From: Serratia liquefaciens
GTDB lineage: Bacteria > Pseudomonadota > Gammaproteobacteria > Enterobacterales > Enterobacteriaceae
Assembly: GCF_027594825.1 (NCBI RefSeq)
Contig: NZ_CP088930.1
Span: 3,037,019-3,101,018 of the forward strand
Direction of reading: 5' to 3'
DNA length: 64,000 nt
The notes beneath the pieces are model-generated. The model saw only the letters and a list, made by a program, of their open reading frames with translations, was not told the origin of the DNA and searched no databases. The first letter of the stretch is position 1. Each line of letters begins with the position of its first letter. This document shows positions 1 through 11,377 of this stretch, piece after piece. The translations under genes and the position numbers were made by a program.

Positions 1-152
1 CAGATGGCGTGTGCGGAGTAGCCATCGTCGGGTAACGATGAATAAACCCGCAGGCTGACTTCGGCGGCGTTGGCGCGTAGCGGCAGGGTAAACAGCATAA
101 ATAACAACGTGATAAACAGGCGCGGCGTTAAGCGACATGTCATTGATTTCAT
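1..152 (-). CDS. N-terminus of an unidentified secreted protein (cut by window edge)
   Basis: An open frame begins at an ATG at 152 and runs off the left edge, giving about 50 residues that start MKSMTCRLTPRLFITLLF. The first ~29 residues look like a Sec signal peptide: basic start, a long hydrophobic stretch, then an Ala-rich cleavage region (RANAAEV). A GGGAG ribosome-binding site lies about 9 bases upstream. The mature part visible (EVSLRVYSSLPDDGYSAHAI) is too short to name a family. It is transcribed away from the hydrolase at 474, so the two share the intergenic region 153-473. Confidence 0.6.
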   Translation of the reverse strand, partial: MKSMTCRLTPRLFITLLFMLFTLPLRANAAEVSLRVYSSLPDDGYSAHAI

Positions 153-473
153 GAGCCTGGCTCCCGATCGCAGACAGCCTGCGATGCTGGTGGTGAAGAT
201 GACTCCCCTGCTGGGCAATGCGGTAGGGACAGGGGGAACGGTGGCGATACTTTGTGTCTGTTCTTTAACTGTAACGTTTTAGTGTATCGTTACAGAAAAC
301 CTACAAACATTCGGTTGGCAGATCAATTTTTATCCGTGAAAAAGGCCGGGAAATGCACGTTATGTGAGCAGGCTCTAAAAATAGGCCGCTTGAGATTCGC
401 GATCGGCGGGCTGCCGCTGCGGGCATTTAGCTTCTATAATCGCTGCTGGATAACCGTGAATTCAGGAGTGAGC
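153..473. other. Divergent intergenic region with a perfect inverted repeat
   Basis: This 321-base gap separates two divergent genes. The one clear structure is a perfect 8-bp inverted repeat, CTGTAACG at 269-276 and CGTTACAG at 288-295, with an 11-bp AT-rich spacer. The shape fits a dimeric repressor operator but could also be a hairpin. An open frame from 252 continues into the hydrolase, but it has no start signal until the AGGAG-preceded ATG at 474, so I treat this stretch as non-coding. Confidence 0.5.
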
Positions 474-1922
474 ATGCCTTCCAGGGCGATAATTAAATGG
501 ACCAAACGGCTGACGATAGTAGGCGTCACCGTCTTGCTCACGCTGTTTGCGGTGCGGGTTTACGATACTCAGCGCGGCCCTGCGTTGGAGCCGTGGCATA
601 CTTTTGTGCCGCACGAGCTGTCGGCTGCCGAGCTGGATAAAACCAACTGGCAGGGCTATCTGGCCGCAGAGAGCCGGGTATTTGACGAGGTGAAAGTTAA
701 CGTCACCGACAAACTCTCCGCCAGCGAACGTATTCCGCTCAACCGCTATTTTGACGGCAGCCCGGTCTACCCGGAACATTTTGCCCGCGACTGGAACCGC
801 TCCTACGAATTGCTGCCGCAGGGCGAGCCGCGCGGGGCGGTGGTGCTGTTGCACGGCCTGACAGATTCGCCTTATAGCCTGCGGCATATCGCCGAGAACT
901 ACCGGCAGCAAGGGTATGTGGCGGTAGGTATTCGCCTGCCGGCGCACGGTACGGTGCCGGGGGCACTGACCGATATTGAATGGCATGACTGGCTGGCGGC
1001 AACGCGATTAGCCGTGCGCGAAGCGCGCAGTAAAGCCGGGGGCGACAAGCCGCTGCATATCGTGGGGTTTTCCAACGGCGGTGCGTTGGCGATGAAGTAT
1101 GCGCTGGATGCGCTGGACGATCCGCAGTTGGCGGCGCCGCAACGGTTGGTGCTGATCTCGCCGATGATAGGCGTGACCAGTTTTGCCCGTTTCGCCGGCA
1201 TCGCGGGCTGGCCGGCGGTGTTCCCGGCATTTGCCAAAGCGGCCTGGCTTGGCGTTCTGCCGGAATTTAACCCTTTTAAATACAATTCGTTCCCGGTGAA
1301 CGGCGCGCGTCAGTCCTATTTGCTCAGCAACGGTCTGCAACAGCAAATCGCCCGCGCAGCGCGTGACGGCAAGCTGGAAAAGTTGGCACCGGTGCTGACC
1401 TTCCAGTCGGTGATGGATTCGACCGTCAGTACCCGGGCGGTGATCCGCGCCTTATATAACGAATTGCCGGCTAACGGCAGCGAACTGGTGCTGTTCGACG
1501 TCAATCGGACGATAAACTTTGGGCCGTTGCTGCGGCCAAACGCGGCTGCGGCGGTCAGCCAACTGCTGCCTGCGCCGCCGCGTCGTTACCAGACGACGGT
1601 GATCGGCAACGCCTCCCCGGAAAGCAGCGAGGCGATCGCCAGCGTGACGCAGGCCGGCGAAACGACGGAAAGCGTGCAGCCGCTGGGCATGATCTATCCG
1701 GCGGATATCTATTCGCTGTCGCACGTGGCGCTGCCATTCCCGGTGAGTGATTCGCTTTATGGCCGCTTCCCGGCTCAGCGCGGCGAATTCGGCATCAGCC
1801 TGGGCACGCTGGCAGCACGCGGCGAACGTTCAGTGCTGGTGGTTGATCTTGATTCGCTGATGCGTATCGCCTCCAACCCGTTTTTCCCCTACCTGCTGCA
1901 GCGTATCGATAACAAGCTTTAG
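474..1922 (+). CDS. Alpha/beta hydrolase with N-terminal membrane anchor
   Basis: A 482-residue serine hydrolase of the alpha/beta-hydrolase fold. The start is ATG 474, with AGGAG five bases upstream; the frame is open further back without signals. Residues ~11-27 form one hydrophobic segment, suggesting an inner-membrane anchor or uncleaved signal with the body in the periplasm. An oxyanion-type LLHGLTDSPYS is followed by a GFSNGG nucleophile elbow (Ser ~200). Candidate acid and base are Asp ~315 (VMDSTVS) and His ~417 (SLSHVALP), the right order for a triad. This resembles lysophospholipase or carboxylesterase family members, but the substrate is unknown. It converges on the epimerase gene: the stop codons overlap by 4 bp with no terminator between. 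Confidence 0.75.
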   Translation: MPSRAIIKWTKRLTIVGVTVLLTLFAVRVYDTQRGPALEPWHTFVPHELSAAELDKTNWQGYLAAESRVFDEVKVNVTDKLSASERIPLNRYFDGSPVYPEHFARDWNRSYELLPQGEPRGAVVLLHGLTDSPYSLRHIAENYRQQGYVAVGIRLPAHGTVPGALTDIEWHDWLAATRLAVREARSKAGGDKPLHIVGFSNGGALAMKYALDALDDPQLAAPQRLVLISPMIGVTSFARFAGIAGWPAVFPAFAKAAWLGVLPEFNPFKYNSFPVNGARQSYLLSNGLQQQIARAARDGKLEKLAPVLTFQSVMDSTVSTRAVIRALYNELPANGSELVLFDVNRTINFGPLLRPNAAAAVSQLLPAPPRRYQTTVIGNASPESSEAIASVTQAGETTESVQPLGMIYPADIYSLSHVALPFPVSDSLYGRFPAQRGEFGISLGTLAARGERSVLVVDLDSLMRIASNPFFPYLLQRIDNKL

Positions 1923-2668
1923 GCGAACCCCAGGATGCTGAACGCATCGTCTTGCGGGCAGTAGCCGAGCAGGCGGGTGGTTTCTTCCAGCGACAGGCGC
2001 TTATAGCGGTTGTTGGAAACCCCGTGTACCACCGCGTGGTGCACGCCTTCGATGCGCAGGCAGCGTTCAAGCAGATCGGCGGCGTCGCGGTGGCTGAGAA
2101 AAGCGCTCATATCACGGGCGCTGAGCTGCTCGCCGGGCTCTAGCGTGTTGAAATTGGCGATGCGTACCGACAGCGAAGACAGCCCCTCCTGATGGGCAAA
2201 ATAGGCAGCGATGCCCTCGCCAAACGCTTTGCTGACCCCGTACAGATTTTTCGGCTTGGGCGCGTCCTGCGGCCGAATTTGGTAATCCAACGGATAGCCC
2301 TCCACCGCCTGCGCGCTGCTGGCGAACACCACGCGTTTGCAACCGGCGTCTTTCGCCGCGCGAAAGATATTGAAGGTGCCGAGGATATTGTTATCCATCA
2401 AGGAATTGCAAAAGTCGGCATCGGGGGAAGGATCGGCCGCCAGGTGCAGTACGGTATCGATATTGGCGCAGGCCGCCCGGCAGGCCTCGATATCGGCGAT
2501 ATCAAAGCTGATGATCTCGTCGTCCGGCTGCAGGTTGTGCAACAGGCTGACGTCCCTTTCCGCCAGCCGCAGCTGATAGCGATTGCCGACGGATTGGCGG
2601 AATGCGGTGGCGACCCGGCCGCCCGCACCGGTAATCAGAATTCGTCCAAATTCAGTACGCAAAGTCAT
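1919..2668 (-). CDS. NAD(P)-dependent epimerase/dehydratase family protein
   Basis: A 249-residue extended-SDR type protein with an N-terminal Rossmann fold. The nucleotide loop reads ITGAGGRVA, so the third glycine of the usual GxxGxxG is alanine. A central VLHLAADPSPDAD segment, the SSAQAVEG strand and a catalytic YGVSK (YxxxK) follow. It resembles uronate/hexuronate dehydrogenase-like and UDP-glucose epimerase-like proteins; the substrate cannot be read from sequence. I chose the ATG at 2668; an in-frame TTG at 2692 would add eight residues but has no better ribosome-binding site. It is a single gene between a convergent hydrolase and the 3' end of a LysR gene on the same strand. Confidence 0.75.
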   Translation of the reverse strand: MTLRTEFGRILITGAGGRVATAFRQSVGNRYQLRLAERDVSLLHNLQPDDEIISFDIADIEACRAACANIDTVLHLAADPSPDADFCNSLMDNNILGTFNIFRAAKDAGCKRVVFASSAQAVEGYPLDYQIRPQDAPKPKNLYGVSKAFGEGIAAYFAHQEGLSSLSVRIANFNTLEPGEQLSARDMSAFLSHRDAADLLERCLRIEGVHHAVVHGVSNNRYKRLSLEETTRLLGYCPQDDAFSILGFA

Positions 2669-2759
2669 GATCTCAGCAGTCCCTAAAGTCAAATACGCGG
2701 TGATCAGTAATAATCCCCTGCGTGACTTTTGTCCAGCATCAATTAGCTTGGCTGATGTT

Positions 2760-3623
2760 TTATGTCACCAATGGGCATTTTTTTTCGATGATATCGGCCA
2801 GGAAAGTCATCACCGCGCGTACGGCAACGGACCGCGCCAGATCGGGGTAGGTGACCAGCCACAGTTCGCGCGTCGGCGCGGCGATGGCGGTGGGCAATAC
2901 CACCAATTCCGGGTCGTTATCGGCGACAAACGTCGGCAATACTACGGCCCCCAGTCCCGAATGCGCGGCTTCTTGCAACGAGAACAGGTCGCTGGCCTCA
3001 AAAACCACCGGGCGGCCCTGCAACAGCTGCTGCAACCACTGCTGGTGGGGCTGGTGTTGGTAGTGGTGATCGTAGGCGATAAAGGCCCGTGCGGCTTCCG
3101 GCAGGGCTGCGTGCTGAGGTGTGGCGTACAGTGCGTAGCGCATCATGCCGATGCGCTGAACCAGCAGATCCGGTTGCTGCGGGCGCACCATGCGCACCGC
3201 CACTTCAGCATCGCCCCGATCCAATTCGGCGATGGCCGATTCGCCGGATAATATCAACGTAATATGCGGAAAAGCCTGATGAAACTGCGCAATTTGCGGT
3301 GCAATAATCCGTGCGGCAACCGACGGTGGCGCACTGATGCGCACCTGGGTTTGCGGTGTCTCGCCGGCGCTGCGCGCATGGCGGGTAATGGCATGGCTTT
3401 GATTTTCAATCTCGGCAGCCAGCCCGGCAATCATTTTGCCATCCTGTGTCAGCGGCGTGCTGCGCGGCAAACGCAGGATCAGCCGCAGGCCAAGCGCTTT
3501 CTCCAGCGCTGCGACCCGACGGCCCACGGTAGCATGGTCGCAGCCCATTTCTCGCGCGGCTGCCGACAATGAACCGGTGCGCGCCAGCACCACAAAGTGT
3601 TTTAAATCCTGCCAATCGAACAT
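2760..3623 (-). CDS. LysR-family transcriptional regulator
   Basis: A 287-residue LysR-type regulator. The N-terminal winged HTH is clear: FDWQDLKHFVVLARTGSLSAAARE, then DHATVGRRVAALE. A periplasmic-binding-protein-like effector domain occupies roughly residues 90-285. The ATG at 3623 has AGGAA seven bases upstream. It is divergent from the SDR gene at 3738, the classic arrangement of a LysR regulator beside its target, so it probably controls that gene and itself. The effector cannot be told from sequence. Confidence 0.88.
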   Translation of the reverse strand: MFDWQDLKHFVVLARTGSLSAAAREMGCDHATVGRRVAALEKALGLRLILRLPRSTPLTQDGKMIAGLAAEIENQSHAITRHARSAGETPQTQVRISAPPSVAARIIAPQIAQFHQAFPHITLILSGESAIAELDRGDAEVAVRMVRPQQPDLLVQRIGMMRYALYATPQHAALPEAARAFIAYDHHYQHQPHQQWLQQLLQGRPVVFEASDLFSLQEAAHSGLGAVVLPTFVADNDPELVVLPTAIAAPTRELWLVTYPDLARSVAVRAVMTFLADIIEKKCPLVT

Positions 3624-3737
3624 CAGTGAATTCCTGCACAGTATTGCCGCGAATTTAAGGAATATTCACACAGAGCGAGCTGTGATTCAATGCGATTATC
3701 TTTGCAACCAGATTGAATTATTCAATAAGGTAATCTT
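3624..3737. promoter_or_regulatory. LysR/SDR divergent promoter region with ATTCAAT repeats
   Basis: The 114-bp divergent space contains ATTCAAT at 3685-3691, its inverted partner ATTGAAT at 3712-3718, and a further TTCAAT just downstream before the SDR start. LysR proteins bind dyads in such divergent promoters, so these are candidate operator half-sites. The spacing (20 bp between arms) is longer than the usual T-N11-A box, so the assignment is tentative. Confidence 0.35.
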
Positions 3738-4496
3738 ATGAATTTGCAACTGCAGGATCGCGTCGCGCTGGTGACCGGTGCCAGTGAAGGGATTGGTGCG
3801 GGTATGGTTCGGGTATTGGCGGCGCAGGGCGTTACCGTGGTGGCTACCGCCCGTCGTGAAGACCGCCTGCTGGCCCTGGCAGATGAGATCGAGAAAAATG
3901 GGGGTGTGCGTCCCTGCGTGATGGCGGCGGATATCACTGATGCGAGAGCGCTCGACAGTATGCTTGCGCAGGTGGTGCAACGCTTTGGCACCATAGACAT
4001 TGTGATTAATGCCGTCGGCGGTGCCCGTCCGACCGCATTGAACGAAGGGGACGCGGGCTGGGAAGAAGCCTTTGCCCTGAACTTTACGCCGGCGCGTCGG
4101 GTGACCCATGCATTGCTGCCCGGCATGCAGGCGCAGGGATGGGGGCGGATTATCAACATCAGTGGGTCGATGGAGCCACGCAGTTTGAACGCCGCCACTG
4201 CCGCTAAAGGCGCATTGCATCTGTGGGCCAAGGGGTTGGCGGGTGAGGTGGCGGCGCAGGGCATTACCGTCAATACGCTGCAGCCCGGGCGGATTAATAG
4301 CGAACAGGTGCGTGAAAAGCTGCACCCGACCGACGCTGCGCGCCTGGCATTTATCGAACAGAACATCCCGATCGGCTATTTTGGCGAGCCGGAAGACATG
4401 GCTTATCTGGCCGCGTTTCTTTGTTCCCCGCTCGCGCGGTATATCACCGGTGCGGTGATCCCGGTAGACGGCGGCATGCACTATTTCGCTCACTGA
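3738..4496 (+). CDS. Short-chain dehydrogenase/reductase lacking the catalytic Tyr
   Basis: A 252-residue classical-SDR-length protein. The cofactor loop TGASEGIG (TGxxxGxG), the NAVGG turn and the NISGS serine region are all present, as is a C-terminal PVDGGMHY typical of SDRs. The catalytic YxxxK position reads NAATAAKGAL: the Lys is kept but the residue four before it is Ala, not Tyr. It may therefore be a non-canonical SDR using another residue, or a non-catalytic one. The start has AAGG upstream of ATG 3738. It is divergent from the LysR gene and probably under its control. The next gene is separated by the beta-glucoside leader. Confidence 0.85.
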   Translation: MNLQLQDRVALVTGASEGIGAGMVRVLAAQGVTVVATARREDRLLALADEIEKNGGVRPCVMAADITDARALDSMLAQVVQRFGTIDIVINAVGGARPTALNEGDAGWEEAFALNFTPARRVTHALLPGMQAQGWGRIINISGSMEPRSLNAATAAKGALHLWAKGLAGEVAAQGITVNTLQPGRINSEQVREKLHPTDAARLAFIEQNIPIGYFGEPEDMAYLAAFLCSPLARYITGAVIPVDGGMHYFAH

Positions 4497-4504
4497 CGCC
4501 GTTT

Positions 4505-4576
4505 TGTACGGCGGATCACAGTTCGGTAATTTGCCGACGCAAGCTCTTGCCTCGACAAAAAGCCGGGTGTTAACGT
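4505..4576 (+). promoter_or_regulatory. Candidate CRP site and promoter of the beta-glucoside operon
   Basis: TGTAC-N6-TCACA at 4505-4520 matches the CRP consensus at nine of ten half-site bases. About 27 bp further on are a TTGCCT (4547-4552) and a TAACGT (4571-4576) 18 bp apart, a plausible weak sigma-70 promoter ahead of the RAT leader. Catabolite control is expected for a PTS beta-glucoside operon. The boxes are weak matches, so the exact start is uncertain. Confidence 0.35.
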
Positions 4577-4594
4577 CATAGCTCAGCCGATTTA

Positions 4595-8039
<3,445 letters not shown>

Positions 8040-8052
8040 GTTTTACCCATTC

Positions 8053-8073
8053 ACCCGGTGGCAATCACCGGGT
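8053..8073 (+). other. Intra-operon hairpin between GH1 gene and porin
   Basis: ACCCGGTG (8053-8060), five-base loop, CACCGGGT (8066-8073): a perfect 8-bp stem with no T run after it. It probably protects upstream mRNA or partly attenuates read-through to the porin rather than terminating fully. Confidence 0.5.
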
Positions 8074-8167
8074 CATGACCTTTATCTACTGCTGCCAATG
8101 TTTGGGGAATTCTCGCCCAGGGAATGCTGTTGCCCGCAGTCAGCGTAATATGCGGAGAAATATAATA

Positions 8168-9562
8168 ATGAAATACCCATTACCTCACTCAATAACCTTC
8201 GCAGGATTATTGTGGGTCAGCGTTGGCGCACAGGCCGAAGCTTTGCAAACCGCCAAAGACGTGGAGGCGCCAACGCCCCAATGGCAAGGCGTGGCGCTCG
8301 GGTTCGAACCGCCACAACCCGGGTTGTTGGGCGATATGCTGGGGATCAGACCGATCCTCGAAGATCATGGCTTCCACTATAATCTGGGTTATCTCAGCCA
8401 GCTTTCCTATAACGCCGGCGGTGGATATAACCACGACCGGCAGGCGTCCTATATCGATCAGTTCTCGCTGACCTTCAGCCAGGACCTGCAGGCGTTGACC
8501 GGCATTCCGGATGCGGCGCTTGAAGGCAATATCGTTAACCGCAACCATGATAACAACCTGACGCGCGACCGCCTGCAGGATCCGCGCGTCAACCCGACCG
8601 ACCTGTCCCAGGAAAGCTACGGCGGCCAGTCGATCACCCGGCTGGGCTGGCTGACCTTTAGCCGCAGTTTTCTTGAGCGTCGGCTGCAATGGCGCATCGG
8701 CATGATGAACAAGGTACAGGATTTCGATCAGATCATTCCTTGCGATTTCCAGACGCTGACGCTGTGCGGCGGCAAGTCCGCCAACTCATTGACCTGGTAT
8801 AACTGGAACGTCCACTACTGGGGCACCACGCTGCAATACAAACTGACGGACGGGTTGACCTTCAAAACCGGCCTGATGGAGCAGAACCCAAGCGCCCCAA
8901 GCCGCAGCCATGCCTGGAGCTGGTCGACCAAAGGCAGTAAAGGCCTGTTGCTGCCGATGGAACTGGAGCTGAAAACCCATGCGTTCAATCAGTTGCCGGG
9001 GGTTTATAACCTGGGAGTGTTGTTCACCAATGCCCGGCAACCAGATTTGTATGAGGGGGTCTCCGGCGGCCCGGGAGCGAGCGATCCGAACGGCTATCGC
9101 AGCCATGACCGCACCTGGTTCCTGTACAGCGGTTTTAACCAACAGCTAACGCGTCATCCGGATGATGCCAACCGGGGTCTGAGCCTGTTCTACAGCCTGG
9201 GATTGGCGGATCCGCGTTCCAACTATATGCATTACTCCACCTCAACCGGTATCCGCTACCGTGGTTTGTTTGATGCGCGGCCGGACGATTGGCTGGGCCT
9301 GGGCGTTTCCATGGTCAAGTTGAGCGACCATTACCGGGATAATCAGCGTTACCTGAATCAACTCAACAACGCCACCGCGTATAGCGATGCCAATTTCCGC
9401 CCGGTACCAGGGCATTCCGTGACGGCAGAACTCTACTATCGCTTTAACGTCACCCCCTGGCTGCAGCTGCAGCCGGGCCTACAATACTGGCATCATCCGG
9501 GAGGCGTAAGTGAAACGCAGGATGCCTGGGTGACGGCGTTGAAAACCGTAGTGACCTTCTGA
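8168..9562 (+). CDS. Carbohydrate porin, OprB-like
   Basis: A 464-residue outer-membrane porin. Residues 1-22 are a signal peptide ending AQA. The mature protein is rich in alternating aromatic/polar beta strands and ends in VVTF, with the C-terminal Phe typical of outer-membrane barrels. The overall look (DLGYLSQL-type strands, GWLTFSRSF, long loops) fits the carbohydrate-selective porin OprB family rather than LamB/BglH. ATG 8168 has GGAG upstream; in-frame codons back to 8075 lack signals. As third gene after a beta-glucoside PTS and hydrolase, it probably lets beta-glucosides cross the outer membrane. It ends 3 bp from the convergent HD gene. Confidence 0.82.
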   Translation: MKYPLPHSITFAGLLWVSVGAQAEALQTAKDVEAPTPQWQGVALGFEPPQPGLLGDMLGIRPILEDHGFHYNLGYLSQLSYNAGGGYNHDRQASYIDQFSLTFSQDLQALTGIPDAALEGNIVNRNHDNNLTRDRLQDPRVNPTDLSQESYGGQSITRLGWLTFSRSFLERRLQWRIGMMNKVQDFDQIIPCDFQTLTLCGGKSANSLTWYNWNVHYWGTTLQYKLTDGLTFKTGLMEQNPSAPSRSHAWSWSTKGSKGLLLPMELELKTHAFNQLPGVYNLGVLFTNARQPDLYEGVSGGPGASDPNGYRSHDRTWFLYSGFNQQLTRHPDDANRGLSLFYSLGLADPRSNYMHYSTSTGIRYRGLFDARPDDWLGLGVSMVKLSDHYRDNQRYLNQLNNATAYSDANFRPVPGHSVTAELYYRFNVTPWLQLQPGLQYWHHPGGVSETQDAWVTALKTVVTF

Positions 9563-9565
9563 GGG

Positions 9566-10165
9566 CTACGCCGCATCGCTTTCCCGGTAACGCTGGCGTG
9601 CATGTTCGAACCAGCTTGCCGGGACGTTATGCGGCGGCAACAGCAGTTTCTCCAGCCCCTGCTCGACGATATGGTTGGCCTGGCGCCACAGCGTCGGGTC
9701 ACCTTCGGTCAGCACTTCCAGCAGACGCTGTTTTTCTATCAGATAAGTGCGCGCAAAATGGCTGTCGAATTCCAGCAGTGAACGGGTGTTGTCGATCAGA
9801 TCGGCCAGCTTAATGGTTTTGGCCTGCGGTGAAGCTTTGGCGCTGTGCCGTCGATCGCGGTTTTTACGCTCAAAGCGGTTACCGCCGCCGGTGCCGCTGA
9901 CGTTGGTCAGCATTGCCACCAGTTCTGCCACCTTTGGCCCAAAATGGCTTTCGATATCGCCGAGTGTGGTGGGCGTGTCTTCCACCGTGTCGTGCAGCCA
10001 GGCGGCAGCCAGCATTTCCTCGCTGTGCGGCACGCTGCTGACGATTTCCATTACCGCCTGCGGATGAACGATGTAGGGGTCATTGGTGTATTTGCGGCGC
10101 TGATCGATAGCCGCATGCGCCTTGGTGGCGTAGCGGCGTGCGCGTTCTACCAGTGTGGTTGTCAT
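9566..10165 (-). CDS. HD-domain phosphohydrolase, RelA/SpoT hydrolase-like
   Basis: A 199-residue stand-alone HD protein. The N-terminal half carries the signature of RSH-type (p)ppGpp hydrolases: ARRYATKAHAAIDQRRKY, YIVHPQAV, then AAWLHDTVEDT with the metal-binding His-Asp, and KLADLIDNTRS further on. It resembles single-domain small alarmone hydrolases (MESH1-like) in architecture, but the substrate is an inference. The start is ATG 10165 with a strong GGAGGAAAAGG upstream; codons back to 10225 are open but unsupported. It is divergent from ohrR. Confidence 0.78.
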   Translation of the reverse strand: MTTTLVERARRYATKAHAAIDQRRKYTNDPYIVHPQAVMEIVSSVPHSEEMLAAAWLHDTVEDTPTTLGDIESHFGPKVAELVAMLTNVSGTGGGNRFERKNRDRRHSAKASPQAKTIKLADLIDNTRSLLEFDSHFARTYLIEKQRLLEVLTEGDPTLWRQANHIVEQGLEKLLLPPHNVPASWFEHARQRYRESDAA

Positions 10166-10244
10166 ATCCTTTTCCTCCGGCACAGCACCCTGCTGTGGCA
10201 TCCCCTGCATTAAAAAAGGTAGCATACCGATTAAAAAATAGCTT

Positions 10245-10258
10245 GCGATTACATCGTG
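10245..10258. promoter_or_regulatory. Candidate OhrR operator upstream of ohrR
   Basis: GCGATTACATCGTG lies 20 bp before the ohrR start. It matches the element before ohr (10814-10827) at 12 of 14 positions and has GCGAT/ATCG dyad symmetry. OhrR proteins autoregulate and repress ohr through AT-centred palindromes, so this is a likely shared operator. Confidence 0.6.
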
Positions 10259-10277
10259 CGCTATCTATATTCAAAAC

Positions 10278-10742
10278 ATGAAAAGTAAAAACCCTGAACA
10301 CCCGGTAGCGAAAAACCTGCTGCTGCTCGATCAGCAGATGTGTTTTGCCCTGTACTCCGCCAATCTGGCGTTGCACAAGGTGTATCGCAAACTGCTGAGC
10401 CAGCTTGATCTCACCTACCCGCAGTACCTGGTGATGCTGGTGCTGTGGGAACGGGACGAAATCACGGTTTCGGACATCGGCGAGCGGCTGTTTCTTGATT
10501 CCGCCACGCTGACGCCGCTGTTGAAGCGGCTCGAGACCGCAGGGCTGTTGTTGCGTTACCGCGCCACGACCGACGAGCGGCAGGTGATCATCGCGTTGAC
10601 TGACGCCGGGCGCGCGCTGCGTGAAAAAGCGCAGGCGGTGCCGGAAGCGGTGATGTGCGCCACCGATTGCAGCCTCGATGAAATCGTTAATATCAAGCAG
10701 CAGCTCGAAAAGCTGCGCGGCAAGCTGATCGATCAGATTTGA
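10278..10742 (+). CDS. ohrR: OhrR, MarR-family organic hydroperoxide sensor
   Basis: A 154-residue MarR-family repressor. The peroxide-sensing cysteine is at position 22 ([11 protein letters not shown]), the position of the reactive Cys in characterised OhrR proteins. More cysteines near residues 129-133 (MCATDC) suggest the two-Cys, disulfide-forming class. The winged helix ([25 protein letters not shown]) and wing ([12 protein letters not shown]) are intact. It is in tandem with ohr at 10901. There is no recognisable Shine-Dalgarno before ATG 10278, which would keep translation low. Confidence 0.93.
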   Translation: MKSKNPEHPVAKNLLLLDQQMCFALYSANLALHKVYRKLLSQLDLTYPQYLVMLVLWERDEITVSDIGERLFLDSATLTPLLKRLETAGLLLRYRATTDERQVIIALTDAGRALREKAQAVPEAVMCATDCSLDEIVNIKQQLEKLRGKLIDQI

Positions 10743-10758
10743 CGAACGGGGTGCCAGA

Positions 10759-10779
10759 CGCAGGATCGGCGATCCTGCG
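10759..10779 (+). terminator. Hairpin after ohrR
   Basis: CGCAGGATC (10759-10767), three-base loop, GATCCTGCG (10771-10779): a perfect 9-bp stem just after the ohrR stop. No T run follows, so it may be a weak or factor-assisted terminator separating ohrR from ohr. Confidence 0.45.
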
Positions 10780-10813
10780 CTACACTGAAGTAAGTGGATA
10801 ATTTAAGTAGTGC

Positions 10814-10827
10814 GCGATTTAATCGTG
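10814..10827. promoter_or_regulatory. Candidate OhrR operator upstream of ohr
   Basis: GCGATTTAATCGTG, nearly palindromic around CGATTTAATCG, lies 74 bp before ohr and matches the ohrR-proximal element at 12 of 14 bases. It overlaps the region where the ohr promoter should be. Confidence 0.6.
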
Positions 10828-10900
10828 AAAGATAGACCTGTGATCGGGTTCAGCCAACTGGATCCGATGTAATGCCTCCAACCAAAAGAAGGAATGATTT

Positions 10901-11326
10901 ATGTCGATTGAAAAAGTTGTTTACCGCGCTCATGCCACAGCAACCGGTGGCCGCGATGGCCGTGCGACCTCATCCGACGGCGTGTTGGATGTCAAACTGG
11001 GCGTGCCGAAAGAAATGGGTGGCGCGGGCGGTGAAGTCACCAACCCGGAGCAGCTGTTTGCTGCCGGTTACTCGGCCTGTTTCCTCGGCGCGCTGAAGTT
11101 TGTTGCGGCGAAAGAAAAGGTGAAAATTCCTGCCGAAGCCAAAATTGATGGCACCGTCGGCATCGGTGAAATCCCCAACGGTTTCGGTATCGAAGTGCAG
11201 CTGGATATCAGCCTGCCGGGTATCGAGCGCAGCGTGGCGGAAGACCTGGTGAAAAAAGCCCACGTGGTCTGCCCTTATTCCAACGCCACCCGTGGCAATA
11301 TTGATGTCACCCTGAACGTTAAGTAA
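10901..11326 (+). CDS. ohr: Organic hydroperoxide resistance protein Ohr
   Basis: A 141-residue OsmC/Ohr-family thiol peroxidase that reduces organic and fatty-acid hydroperoxides. The two catalytic cysteines are Cys60 ([11 protein letters not shown]) and Cys124 ([12 protein letters not shown]), with the conserved Arg ~18 region near the N-terminus. Length is normal for the family. ATG 10901 is preceded by AAGAAGGAA. The adjacent ohrR and shared palindrome indicate induction by organic peroxides. A GGAGGGG-TTAT-CCCCTCC hairpin at 11353-11370 follows the stop. Confidence 0.96.
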   Translation: MSIEKVVYRAHATATGGRDGRATSSDGVLDVKLGVPKEMGGAGGEVTNPEQLFAAGYSACFLGALKFVAAKEKVKIPAEAKIDGTVGIGEIPNGFGIEVQLDISLPGIERSVAEDLVKKAHVVCPYSNATRGNIDVTLNVK

Positions 11327-11352
11327 GTTTTTCGCTGACGTTTAGCAAAAGT

Positions 11353-11377
11353 GGAGGGGTTATCCCCTCCCTTATCT
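11353..11377 (+). terminator. ohr terminator
   Basis: A perfect 7-bp stem GGAGGGG/CCCCTCC (11353-11359 and 11364-11370) with a four-base loop, followed by a pyrimidine-rich CTTATCT. It is a reasonable but not strong intrinsic terminator. Confidence 0.6.

Noticed and set aside
252..473. 74-residue N-terminal extension of the alpha/beta hydrolase
   Set aside because: No start signals, a dyad lies within it, and ATG 474 has an AGGAG and gives a normal N-terminal anchor.
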